Part shown: positions 10,401-20,234 of the stretch, one piece after another | How the letters are laid out: every line of letters starts with the position of its first letter | Numbering within the stretch: the stretch's first letter is position 1 | NCBI GenBank assembly: GCA_002633005.1 | Contig: NMRA01001100.1 | Span: forward strand, 33,387-55,088 | DNA: 21,702 bases | Direction: 5' to 3' | Source of the DNA: Phoronis australis | Taxonomy: Eukaryota > Phoronida > Phoronidae | Notes under the pieces: generated by a model | The model's input: only the letters and a program-made list of their open reading frames with translations | Told to the model about the DNA's origin: nothing | Databases searched by the model: none | Program-made: the position numbers and the translations under genes

Positions 10401-10909
10401 TCAAGGTGTCACGTGCGAAGTCTCGTTTTAAGTTTCTTCGCGCAAAGATTAATGACTGTTATGAACAAAGTTGGCGATCAGAAATTGAGCATAATGCAAA
10501 TCTTAAATTCTACAGTAACTTTAAGACTCTGTACTGTTTTGAACCATATCTTAAGTTACCGCTACACAGTAGTCTTATTCAAGCGTTTACTCGTTTACGT
10601 TGCTCCAACCACAGACTACAAGTGGAAGTGGGTAGACACGAGAAAATGGAATATTACAATAGATTATGTATGGCTTGCAATGATGGCCTTGTAGAGGATG
10701 AATACCATTTCCTGTTGGTTTGCACGGGATATTGTGAACCTAGGTCACGTTTTATGAAGGAAGTTCAATGGAGGCATCCCACTCATGAATCCTGTATACG
10801 CCTGCTCGCTAATCCAGATATATCTGCTGTTAAATATGTGTATTTTACCCTTAAAAGACGAGAACAACTCTTAAATGGGTTGACTGCGTGTGCAAATGTG
10901 CCTGATTAA
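7444..10909 (+). pseudogene. LINE ORF2 (APE endonuclease, reverse transcriptase, CCHC), multiply frameshifted
   Basis: Domains appear in normal LINE order but in several frames. Endonuclease: MSWSAHGL (about 7455), SETWANK, RNSGGVSVFIK, then after a frameshift near 7865 GDLNAR, STVDYLMVS and SDHFPIV (about 8222). Reverse transcriptase: GKAAGIDHVVFEML (about 9000), RGISLLSAIGNLFTKLL (9187), QAGFRKGYCT, motif A VDFLKAFDRVPH (9394), motif B GCMISPLLFIMYLNEF, and the catalytic YADD at 9700-9711. The C-terminal region at 10406-10909 ends with a C-x2-C...H...C finger in LCMACNDG...EYHFLLVC. At least six frameshifts or stops break the frame. The first endonuclease motif, usually W-N-V-N-G-L, reads W-S-A-H-G-L and lacks the expected asparagine. 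The protein normally nicks the target and primes reverse transcription there. The clade is not assigned. Confidence 0.9.
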
Positions 10910-10970
10910 TTGTTTGTTTATTGTACTTTGGGCCAGAGGCCTTCAATACAAATAAACGTATTACTAGTTG
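10910..10970 (+). mobile_element. LINE 3' UTR and tail
   Basis: Directly after the ORF2 stop, a short 3' UTR contains GGGCCAGAGGCC (a GGCC-AGA-GGCC mini-palindrome) and an AATAAA at 10951-10956. Short GGCC-rich tails with an AATAAA are typical of several aquatic invertebrate LINE families. There is no long poly(A) tract, and no clear target-site duplication was found, so the exact 3' end is uncertain by about 20 bp. Confidence 0.55.
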
Positions 10971-12192
10971 ATAACAACAGCTTTCAATTGTCTAATCATT
11001 GATTATTAGATGATAAATCAATTGCTTGATTTAATTATTCTCTATCCATCTACCCACAATCTCTAAGCATAGCTAAAATAGAACCTCATGGATTGAACAT
11101 AAAAACTTCGTAAAATATATCATTGAATTTTTTACGCAAAAATGTATCTTATTCATTACACCATATCTCAAATGTCAATTGTCATATAGCGTTTGATTTT
11201 ACTTTATTTATGTTTCTGTTGACAAAGAACGTTATTACATCCGAAAATTTCAGTTGATCCATTCTTGTTGTTTTATTTACCTATTTATATTCTACATTTC
11301 GTGAAACAATAGTATCCTTGGGAGGATCTGGATCGCCTTATTTAGTTTCAGATTTATTTTCTACGATATTTAACTTTTAAACAAACCCACGGTTAATTCA
11401 TGACCCTCGCTAAACAAAAACTCGTTCAGAATTATTGTCAAAAGACTGAGATCCTGACAGCGATTGCTGATTGGCTGATTTGTCAGTGACGTGGCTGGTG
11501 GGGACTCTACTGCTTATCACTTATATTGCTGGGCCATATTTTGAAAAGTTCAGATCGTATTAAATCATTATATCAGTCGTTTTTTCGTTTTAGTGTTTGC
11601 CACAGTGCCGTAACTGGTTCTTCATGCTTTTTGTGTGGATCCTTGTTTTTCGAACTCTTTCGAAAAGTGTCTTCTAAGGGGATGGTCATCGCCGGGTTGC
11701 CCAAGTCTTGACCCAAAGGTGTATACTAAATAATATATGCCTACAGGTTTGCGCCGATATGGGTAAAACTATGGACAACTAGAATCTGACACAAATTAAA
11801 ACTACTCTCATCCTTGAGTAAATCTAGGAACCAAGTTCCTAGAGTAAACTAACTTATTTACCGGTATTGGAAAAGTTAGCCATCGTAAATCGGCTACTGT
11901 TAAAATTGTGGTGCGTTCTCTTGAGTCTCCTTTTGGCGATTACGTCACCTAACCTTCACCAGTTTCTTTCCCCCGACTCTTTTATCAAGTGTTCTTCGCT
12001 TCCAGCACCTACATGTAGGTTGCGTACCTGTCACAACAAATTAATGTAGCTTGTTCATTTCGTTCCAAGTTTTTAGTATTTTAAAACCAATCAACTGAAT
12101 TTTAGAACAAAGTTTGCGGCCGCGAAGTTGTCATCATTTTCCGAAAGACGTCGCAAAATTTTACGAAATGGCGAGGGCACCGTGTCACGAAC
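10971..12192. other. Non-coding stretch between the LINE and the kringle segment
   Basis: No gene is supported. Several hydrophobic open frames occur (around 11526-11711 and 11867-12049), but they lack an ATG or splice sites that would link them to the kringle exon downstream. A GCGGCCGC with CpG-rich surroundings lies near 12117-12180. The whole stretch belongs to the 6.4 kb absent from the second copy. Confidence 0.4.
11824..11842. repeat. Perfect 8 bp hairpin
   Basis: CTAGGAAC-CAA-GTTCCTAG is a perfect 8 bp inverted repeat with a 3-base loop. No run of T follows, and no associated gene is recognised, so its role is unknown. Confidence 0.5.
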
Positions 12193-13509
12193 GTGCTGTT
12201 TTTGAAACGGACATAACACTGTTTTCCACTTACAAGAAGACAACCGTTAGTCACAGAATGTCAATTTCGCTTAGTGTGTTAGAAATATTTTACCTCTGGT
12301 AAAAAGCCTTTGTTCTCGAAGGAAGTATTGCATGTAACACAGGGGAGAAGCAATGGTATACCAGATGCCTTGGGATTTAATTTGACTGTGATCCACTTTA
12401 AAAGGCCTTGACCCAAATGGTTTATATATGCACAAAACGTACCGAGAGTGTCGTACATGTAGTAATAATCCACTAGACATTATTACCATGCGGGGAATAA
12501 TGTCGAGTGGAATATTACTTCATGTACGCCAATCAAGGTACGTTGTGTGTTTATCCAATACGCTTCAAATTCCCTAAGTGTCTTTCAATTTTTCTGCAGA
12601 TTTTTTAAATGCTTAACTTAGACTGTTCACCTGGCGGACCACATCCTAAATGTATGTCCTTCCGCGTTAGGCTGCACGTTTTCCCTAGTGAAAGAAACAG
12701 TTTTAAATGTGACGATTTATTACTTGAAAGGAGACAACAAAAATGAAAACAATAGTAACTTTTTATTGAACGTGTAACATCTCCTGAAAGTAGTTAAATA
12801 ACAACAACATTTGATGTTGTAGTTACCGAGGAATTGGCGCCTGAGTTGAAGAAGATATAACATTTTGCAAATGAAAACTGAGACACAACTGCCATCTAAT
12901 TAATAGTCCTGTTTCATAGGTTACGATTGAGATCTCATTGCATGTTGAGTGATATTTACACTGCTATAATTGTATTACTTTAAACTATTTTTCCGAAAGT
13001 TGGGTGATCGAATCGGCTAACGAAGTCGAGTCGACATTAACCTACCTTTTGAACTCTCCATGTCAGAGGTCACTGTTGAAGTAGTGCGGGAGGTGAATTC
13101 CCGAAAACTTTATTAGATGGCCATATTTCCCTCGACGGATTCAACGCGCATGGGATTAAAAACGCTTTTAAAATGTGAAGTTTCGGCATGCAGCTTTTTT
13201 TCATTGAAGTGTTCTTCAGCGATGAATTTCACATTTAAACATTTGAAGGGAATAACAACAGAATAACTCTTGACGCCGTTTATGCCAAAAATCTGACAAA
13301 AAAGTTGACCATAGTGTTAATGAGTCTTCGTCCAGTATATGTTTCTGCCTTGAAAGGACACAGGCCGGTGTTGTCAACACAAGACTCCACGCCCATGAAA
13401 AGGCAAATTATCACAACACTGGCGTAGTCCCCAACGAGGCTGTCGGGTGTAACCTTTCTGAAACCCTTGTCAAGCATAGTGTCACGGCTTGTTTCGTTCT
13501 GTCTCGCAG

Positions 13510-13791
13510 GGACGAACTTCGATTGCAAAGTTGACGTTAAAGGACTTGACTATATTGGTGACGTTCACCAGGCCTACACTGGACAAGAGTGCAGGCACTG
13601 GAATAGTCCTGAAGTTCAGCGGCACATGTCCACAAACACACGTTTAATAGGACCATATCGCACGTGGTCATTGGCCTCGCAAACGTCGAACCATTGTAGA
13701 AATCCGGATCATGAAGAGGACGGTCCTTGGTGTTACATACAAGCAGAGAATGTACCTTCGTGGCGTGTTTGTGACATCAGACTTTGTAGCA
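13510..13791 (+). CDS. Kringle-domain exon, copy 1
   Basis: A 282 nt exon preceded by a pyrimidine-rich acceptor (CTCGCAG, AG at 13508-13509) and followed by a consensus GTAAGT donor (13792-13797). Both boundaries are phase 1, the usual arrangement for kringle exons, so the exon is symmetric. It encodes a complete kringle of about 94 residues with six cysteines in canonical order: FDC, GQECRHW, SNHCRNPD, GPWCY, RVCDI and RLC. Kringles are disulphide-bonded extracellular domains that bind proteins or lysine side chains. The PDHEEDGPWC loop keeps the first acidic position of the plasminogen-type DxD lysine site and has Glu at the second, so binding is possible but unproven. Other exons of the gene, including any signal peptide, were not identified. 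Confidence 0.9.
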
Positions 13792-14901
13792 GTAAGTACT
13801 AGCACGATACACAATCAGATTTTCAAGCTCAGTGGTTGTGCAGTGTGATTGCATATACATCAAAAACTGCATTTCGTGTACTCCTGCTGACACGATTCCT
13901 ATTCATATTTTAGTTTTATGTAATACTGAAATAAATGTAAAGATACTCCTACCGTCAAAGGAACAACTCAATCGTCTGTAGTACATTGATCAATTTGGTG
14001 TCTACGGAACGAACACGTAGATCAGCTACACAACAAGCTTGTCCGATACAAATATCGTCCATATCAGTGTGACGTTATTGTGCATGTTTCTGCATTTAGT
14101 AATATCAGAATGTGCCATAAACTTGCTGAAAATCATATTTTGAAAATACAAATGTATTCCGTCAAACATCGAAGTTTGAGGATAGTCCATCGTTTCCCCC
14201 TTTCGCTGTATTCAAAAATTGTCCAATTTGCACACTTCGATCTAGGAACTAAATGTACTCCCTTTCTTCACTCGCTCAATGGCTAACTGAATGCCAGGGG
14301 TAAGTTGGCGCTGGTTATAATTTCGATATATTTAATTGAAATAACTCAAGGACTAGGGCCAGTGGTGAAGTATTTTTTGTGATGATATATGTTTTTCACA
14401 TTGATAACATTAGGGATTTAAAAGGAACCACAGTCTAATATATATTTGCGGAATGATAATTTAGATTCTGGAAATGCCTAGACTATGTTTGAATCGGTTA
14501 AAATTTCAAGTAAATTGTGAGAGACAATGAATATCCTGGCACGGGTTTGTGGCAATGAGTTGAAAGTTGAAGTTGTATTAAACCTGAGTTGCATTTACAA
14601 AACCAACAGTTTCAGCGTTAGTCAACAGATAACCAGAGACATCAGGTTATTGAATCAACGAGGATACCAGTTGCTGGGAGTGTCTCAGAAGAACACCGCA
14701 AGTCATGATCTATGCAGCACTGAGTGGAGCTTAGAACGTTTTGAGGTACCTGTACATTCAGAGCTAAAAAATGTGCTTTCGCCGAATTATGACAGTTTCC
14801 GTCTTCATAGTGGATTTTTTTCTACTTTCTGGAGGTTTTTGTTTCTCTGAGGAGGACCTTTTTGCCTACGTTTCGAAATGGGGGCTAGTTTCAACCTGCA
14901 A

Positions 14902-14924
14902 CCCCTGGATGTGCACGCCAGGGG
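14902..14924. repeat. CCCCTGG/CCAGGGG hairpin before AATAAA, copy 1
   Basis: A perfect 7 bp stem (14902-14908 with 14918-14924) encloses a 9-base loop. An AATAAA follows at 14937-14942. In the second copy the stem is conserved and the loop is longer. It could be part of a 3' end signal or of an unrecognised short repeat. Confidence 0.45.
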
Positions 14925-14971
14925 CTTACTCATGTTAATAAAGCGTGAACACTTGAGCATGAAATTAGCCA

Positions 14972-17223
14972 CTTACTAACCAGACTAAGGGATTTGGTGA
15001 CCCTCGCATGAGAAGCGGATCTGTAGAGGAGCAACCCTAGAACTTTGAAAAAGAACAAGTTAGGGCACGTATCATGCAATATTAGCTCATGTCCACCATG
15101 TTGACTAGAGAAGGCATTCCCACGAGACTAATGAGAGAAGGCAGGCCCCTAAATCCAAACAGCAGATGGAGAAGGAAAGAACTGAACACAAGAGGGCGCC
15201 AGGAAACTGAAACCTTAACAACTTTTAGTTGACGGTAATATCGCAAAGCCATCTCGTGGAGTTAAACCGAAGCTCGTTAATATTTATGCAAGATAGTATA
15301 ATATAGATAACTTCCCTAAAAGTTTCTAAAGAAGCGCTGAGGGCCAGGATTTACTAGAAGGAATGGGCAATTGGTCTCACCTCCCTATTAAGATGCAAGG
15401 GCCTACAATTTACTAGTTTGTGGCACGTGTGCATCGCTATCTACTCAAGTAGCTTGACATGTGACACTATAACAAGGTCAATGGGTGAGTTGACTGACCT
15501 CTTACTGAGTGCGCTGTATGTGAACACCTTTACATTAATCCGGCGTTGTTTTCAAGATAGTGGACAGTATATTGAGGCCCAAGGAACAGATAAAACGAGC
15601 ACTGAAGTGTCACTAATGAAGAAGTAACAACAACGCTCACACGAGCCAGACCCCAGGACGGTCGACTAGATGACCATCCTTGCAGGAAAAATGTGGTTCT
15701 TCTGTATTTAAACTGGACAATTTGCCATTTCCTGTTCGAAGCCGGCTCAGCGGAAGGAGCGCCAAAACTCAGCTGCAGTCAACCACCAAGGTTTGAACAG
15801 AAACGATAGGGCGCCGGTGAAGTGTTGTAATCCAGAAAGCGCCTTCAATGGAAAGCTGCGTCCAAAGAACGGATAACTAAGGACAAAGAAGGTTTTGAGA
15901 GGCTCAATCTGCACCAGTATTGTGCTTCGATCCAGTTTGTCTACCCAGAAGATATGACCTACCGGAAGAGGTCGTGACGGATCCAAAAAACATAAAGCTG
16001 TCTGTCACCAGGATCAAATTTTACAGACCGCATTACATGGGGGGCAGATTTTGCTTTTCTTGTTCATTTGGGACATTACTGGAGCTCCGGATGTTGTGCA
16101 TATCGAGCGACTGCATTCAGGGACTGCCGTCAAAAAGGACGCTGCAGGCAACAGCATGGTGGAGGTTCTGAACGACGACTCTTAAATATTCACTACTTCC
16201 GAAAAGAAAGATCCAGTAACCTTAACTGCAGTTAGAGTAAAAAGTTTGCAATGGAACGTAGTCAGATTCAGAGGAATCCAGCTGAGATGCACTAGCAGAG
16301 ATCACCAAGTATAATGCACATCGACAAAAAGTGGACGTTAAGCTGTTAGCTGTTTGGGCAACTGTACAATAGGCGGGTCTATGGCACTTCAAGTAAGACC
16401 ATCACTGAAAAGCCTGTAAGATCAAGACGAAGTCAATGTCGAACGACATAGCACCGGTCACTAGTCATATTTAAATGAGGGAGGCTCAGTGAAGAAATCC
16501 CGATCGGCTGCACAAGAATATGGATGGCGATGAGGTGAAAATGTAATGGGACCGAGCAAGATTCTGATGTCCGTGATGCTACTCCACGACGAGGCCGTGC
16601 TTTGTGGAAACCTCGGTGACAGGAAGGCAGCTAATTAGATCACTGGCATTATGTCAACGATGCCATACTCTTTTCTGTCATCTGGGAAGGAAATCTTTGT
16701 ACATTGTTCATCTAGGGACATACAGTATTTCACCGAGTAAAACAAGCATTTTTCAGAACACTACTGTCAAAATGAGGCACTATTTATCAATTGAAGCTCT
16801 TTGGAATTTGGTTTACAACGAATTTCGCCTATCTGGACGACAAGAAGCTAACTTGCATCCAGGAGGCAACAACGTCAACTAATAATAACTGAACCTGTTA
16901 ACTGAAGACGACGAGGGTCTTTATACCCACGAAATCTTCAGTGACCGGAGTGAGGTGTTGGAGAATTCCACATGGCTGGAACTAGTAGACGGACGTGAGT
17001 ATTGGAACATCCATGAGCGAATGGCATCAGATTTATAAAAATGAGGACTGTACTGTCGGGTTTCTTCTGCATTTTTCTTCGACTCACTAGTTTCGCAATT
17101 AATTTGTGAAGATGACCCAAAAATAATTCAAACTTTCAAAAATGAAATCTGGAAACTTAGAGACTAGTCTATTTTTGTGTAATTTTCCATGTTACATATG
17201 CGTTTGTATACATATATACATGT

Positions 17224-17226
<3 letters not shown>
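14972..17226. other. No recognised gene
   Basis: No domain was recognised in either strand. Open frames of 60-90 codons occur (15418-15627, 15920-16171, 16604-16882) without familiar motifs. An AGAGGGCGCC near 15190 and a CCATCTCGTGG near 15250 resemble short motifs often seen in LTR edges, so an old LTR element may be buried here. A short ATG frame at 17041 encodes a hydrophobic, signal-peptide-like stretch (MRTVLSGFFCIFLRLTSFA), but its possible donor would leave the wrong phase for the kringle exon at 20235. Confidence 0.4.

Positions 17227-17260
<34 letters not shown>
17227..17260. repeat. (CA)n microsatellite
   Basis: About 17 CA units end in an ambiguous base at 17261, immediately against the left arm of a 74 bp inverted repeat. 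The n probably marks a sequencing stall in the repeat, so the true length is uncertain. Confidence 0.9.
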
Positions 17261-17261
17261 N

Positions 17262-17712
17262 TTCTTTGCTTTAATTAGTTTGTACAACAAACTTTCGTAG
17301 TGTCTACACAAGTGTCTTTCATCAGATGGTAGTTGAAATAATAGATCGCCCAGTGTAAGTGGCATCACGAACACATATATATGAGTAAATATATAATAAA
17401 ACTCTGTACAAAACATATCATAAGAAAACAATAGCGGTACTATGACTATTCATCAGTCATCAAAGGCAAATGAATTAAAAAATCATAAACGCTATCGTGT
17501 AAGATACATGAAACAAGAACAATGACATTAAACACGAATATAAGGTTGCATACATAAGAGCGCAATTACAGAAGGAATTGTCATGGAAACTAATGTACTA
17601 TGAAACGTTGTAAAATTTAATAAAATACATAGGTGTTACAACTACCATCTGATGAAAGACACTTGTGTAGACACTACGAAAGTTTGTTGTACAAACTAAT
17701 TAAAGCAAAGAA
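17262..17712 (+). mobile_element. Inverted-repeat remnant of a probable Penelope-like element
   Basis: The arms 17262-17335 and 17639-17712 are exact 74 bp inverted copies separated by 303 bp. Read on the plus strand, the right arm leads into an open frame with HYESLLYKLIKAKNSLLFN and [13 protein letters not shown]. This resembles the N-terminal region of Penelope-like element (PLE) proteins. PLEs are known to carry partial inverted copies of their pseudo-LTR (pLTR) and hammerhead ribozyme motifs in it, and the right arm has such a motif. The frame runs into a (TA)n tract and ends. The family assignment is inferred from this arrangement plus a weak protein resemblance. A simple fold-back DNA element is the alternative. 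Confidence 0.4.
17649..17698 (+). ncRNA. Hammerhead-ribozyme-like core, degenerate
   Basis: CTGATGA (17649-17655) is followed 22 bases on by GAAA (17678-17681), then a perfect small hairpin GTTTG-TTGTA-CAAAC (17682-17696), then TA (17697-17698). This is the order of a type I hammerhead: CUGAUGA, stem II, GAAA, stem III, UH cleavage site. However, the sequence between CUGAUGA and GAAA does not form a clean stem II, and stem I is only about 2 bp, so it is probably inactive or coincidental. The same motif occurs inverted in the left arm on the minus strand. Confidence 0.3.
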
Positions 17713-17766
17713 CAGCTTACTTTTCAATGCAACATGTATAAAAGAAGGTCTGCTACCCAAATACAC

Positions 17767-17768
<2 letters not shown>

Positions 17769-17822
<54 letters not shown>

Positions 17823-17918
17823 GTATACGTATATAAGTCGAAGCAAGGGTATATATATATATATATATATATGTGTAAAGTAATATGTGTGAGTATACGT
17901 ATACGTATTCGTATACAA

Positions 17919-17956
<38 letters not shown>

Positions 17957-17989
17957 TAATTTATATATATATATATATGTATATATATG
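17769..17989. repeat. Compound (TA)n/(CA)n microsatellite
   Basis: Tracts of TA (17769-17820, 17850-17872, 17935-17956 and 17961-17989, with interruptions), ACGTATACGT blocks and a CA tract (about 17917-17934) follow one another. The array truncates the open frame of the Penelope-like remnant on its left and meets the gypsy fragment on its right. Confidence 0.9.
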
Positions 17990-18002
17990 CTCTTGCTTCG
18001 AC
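17837..18002. repeat. 11 bp inverted repeat enclosing the microsatellite
   Basis: GTCGAAGCAAG at 17837-17847 is exactly inverted at 17992-18002 (CTTGCTTCGAC). The 144 bp between is nearly all alternating TA and CA/TG, so the region could extrude as a cruciform. The right arm belongs to the start of the gypsy fragment, so the left arm is an inverted scrap of the same sequence. Confidence 0.6.
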
Positions 18003-18928
18003 ATATATCCGATTGGTAGTTTACGATGATTGGCCCTAGTAAAGGTTACTGGCAAGTCATTTTCGCAGAGGAATCACGGCCTAAGACCTCGTTTGTAGTT
18101 ATAAGTGGTGAAAGAAGTTCTTAAAGATTCCATTTGGTCCGGTAACTTTAGCAGTGACCTTCAACCGTATGGTGAGGAATATGTTGGCAGGAGCACATAG
18201 AACAGGACATTATGTGGATGACATTCCGTGCCATAATAACATCTGGAGTGAACACCTTGCCACCTTGCGTGACACCTGCCAGAGTGTACGAGAGGCTGGA
18301 CTAAAGATTCAGCCTACAGTGTAACAATTGTTCTGTTGGATCCCGCTTTGTCGATTTTGTTGGACATGTGGCCGGTGAAAGGCACCTGTCAATGAATGAA
18401 GAAAAGTTGGGACGCATCTGAGATGCACCAATACCCAGAACAAAGAAACAAGTTCGTTCTTTTCTCGGGTGGGCTGGTTACTACACAAAGTTTATCCCAA
18501 ACTTTGCTGAAATCACTGAGCACTCATAGAAGAAACAGTCTAACACCTTGCAACGGGAGGATGCTCAGCAGGATGCGTTCAACACTTTTGAAGACCTGCT
18601 GACGAGAGCACCCATACCGAGATTATTCGATTTCAGTAAATAATTTATCGTTGAGACTGATGCGTCAGATATTGGACTAGGCTGTAATTTGTTGCATTAG
18701 GATGATGTTGGCAGTTGTAACAGGTGCTAGTAACAAATTTTTATCTTGGGTTACGGACTTACTCAGGCTCTGATAATGTAGGTGCTGGTTGCCTGATCAG
18801 GTAGTGATGATTATTGGAAATTGGGTAATAGATCTAAATGTTAATCAGTTTTTAAAATTTCCATGTTGCAAAAATCCTAAGAAGAATTTTCTTGAGGAGA
18901 GGCTTATTTGTCACAATAAATACTTCAG
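17990..18928 (+). mobile_element. Ty3/gypsy pol fragment, copy B (RT, RNase H start)
   Basis: Longer than copy A. Reverse transcriptase motifs run in order: SKGYWQ (about 18038), IPFGPVTLAVTFNRMVRNML (from about 18130), and the catalytic YVDD at 18211-18222, followed by a frameshift near 18320. Then come FVDFVGHVAGE, RSFLGWAGYYTKFIPNFAEI (about 18450), and an ETDASDIGLGC motif from the start of RNase H near 18655. The rest of RNase H is mostly deleted. Stops and frameshifts make it inactive. From 18322 it parallels 5180-5768. It ends at about 18928, where the kringle segment starts without a gap. No LTR was recognised next to it. Confidence 0.85.
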
Positions 18929-20234
18929 TGCTGTTTTTGAAACGGACATAACACTGTTTTTTCCACTGTCAAGAAGACAATCGTTAGTCACAGAATGTCA
19001 ATTTCGCTTAGTGTGTTAGAAATATTTTACTCCTGGTAAAAAGCCTTTGTTCTCGAAGGAAGTATTTCATGTGACTCAGAGGAGAAGGACTGGTATACCA
19101 GATGCCTTGGGATTTAATTTGACTGTGATCTACTTTAAAAGGCCTTGACTCAAATGGCTTATAAAGGCAGAAAACGCACCAAGAGTGGCGTACATGTAGT
19201 AATATCCCAGTAGACATTATTACCATGCGGGGAATAACGTCGAGTGGGATATTACTTCATGCACGCCAATCAAGGTACGTTTTGTATTTATCTCATACGC
19301 TTCGAATTCCTAAGTGTCTTTCATTTCTCTGCAGATTTTTTAAATACTTAACTTAGACTGTTCACGTAGCGGACCACATCCTAAATGTATGTCCTTGCGC
19401 GTTAGGCTGCAAGTTTTCACTAGTGAAAGAAACAGTTTTAAATGTGACAATTTATTACTTGAAATGAGACAACAAAAATGAAAACTAAATTAACATTTCA
19501 TTGAACTTGTAACATCTCCTGAAAGTAGTTAAATAACAACAACAGTTGATGTTGTAATTATCGAGGAATTGGCGCCTGAGTTGAAGAAGATATAATATTT
19601 TGCAAATGAAACCTGAGAACCAACTGCCATCTAATTAATAGTCCTGTTCAAAGGTTGCGATTGTGATCTCATTGCATGTTGAGGGTTATTTACACTGCAA
19701 TAATTGTATTACTTTAAACTATTTTTCCGAAAGGTGGGTGATCAAACCGGCTAACGACGTCGAGTCGACATTAACCTACCTTTTGAACTTTCCGTGTCAG
19801 AGGTCACTGTTGAAGTAGTGCTGGAGGTGAATACGGAAAACTTTATTAGATGGCCGTATTTCCCTCGACAGATTCAACGCGCATGGGATTAAAAATGCTT
19901 TTAAAATGTGCAGTGTTGGCATGCAGTTTTTCTCATTGAAATGTTCTTCAGCGATGAATTTCACATTTAAAGATTTGAAGGGAATAACAACAGAATAACA
20001 CCGTTTATGCCAAAAATCTGACAAAAAAGTTGACCATAGTGTTAATGAGTCTTCGTCCAGTATATGTTTCTGCCTTGAAAGGACACAGGCCAGTGTTGTC
20101 AACACACGACTCCACGCCCATGAAAAGGCAAATTATCACAACACTGGTGTAGTCCCCAACGAGGCTGTCGGGTGTAACCTTTCTGAAACCCTTGTCAAGC
20201 ATAGTGTCACGGCTTGTTTTGTTTTGTCTCGCAG

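Larger units (their letters stand above)
12193..14971 (+). repeat. Segmental duplication, copy 1 (contains a kringle exon)
   Basis: This segment is repeated in the same orientation at 18929-21702. The offset is 6736 bp at the left edge, 6725 bp across the core and 6731 bp at the right edge. The homology starts abruptly at GTGCTGTTTTTGAAACGG and runs to the end of the window. By eye, the left ~1.1 kb differs at about 6-7 percent of positions, the core 13283-14815 at under 1 percent, and the right end more again. The left edge of the second copy abuts a gypsy fragment, which here lies 6.4 kb upstream. Confidence 0.95.

Noticed and set aside
12271-12489. Minus-strand 72-codon frame with a similar copy at 19008-19226
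   Set aside because: The two copies differ by several replacements and by general DNA divergence, so there is no sign of coding constraint; it is non-coding duplicated DNA.
13280-13528. 82-codon minus-strand frame repeated at 20005-20253
   Set aside because: It overlaps the kringle acceptor on the opposite strand and is explained by the duplication; there are no domain hallmarks.
14080-14286. 68-codon open frame identical in both kringle segments (also 20805-21011)
   Set aside because: It lies within the 900 bp stretch identical at DNA level, so identity says nothing about coding. There is no motif or splice support.
14527-14850. 107-codon open frame repeated at 21252-21635, which looked like a conserved gene
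   Set aside because: It lies in the near-identical part of the duplication, so its presence in both copies is automatic. The few differences within the shared frame mostly change amino acids, no domain is recognisable, and no splice site supports it.
17041-17106. Signal-peptide-like first exon after a TTTATAAAAA box, possible start of a kringle gene
   Set aside because: The TATA-like box is too close to the ATG to direct it, the only nearby donor leaves phase 2 whereas the kringle exon needs phase 1, and there is no equivalent before the first kringle exon.
17769-17989. CRISPR-like or satellite array
   Set aside because: The repeats are dinucleotide microsatellites with no spacer structure, and the genome is clearly eukaryotic.
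17674-18055. Several open frames of alternating Tyr/Ile or Val/Cys residues
   Set aside because: They are translations of TA and CA microsatellites, not genes.
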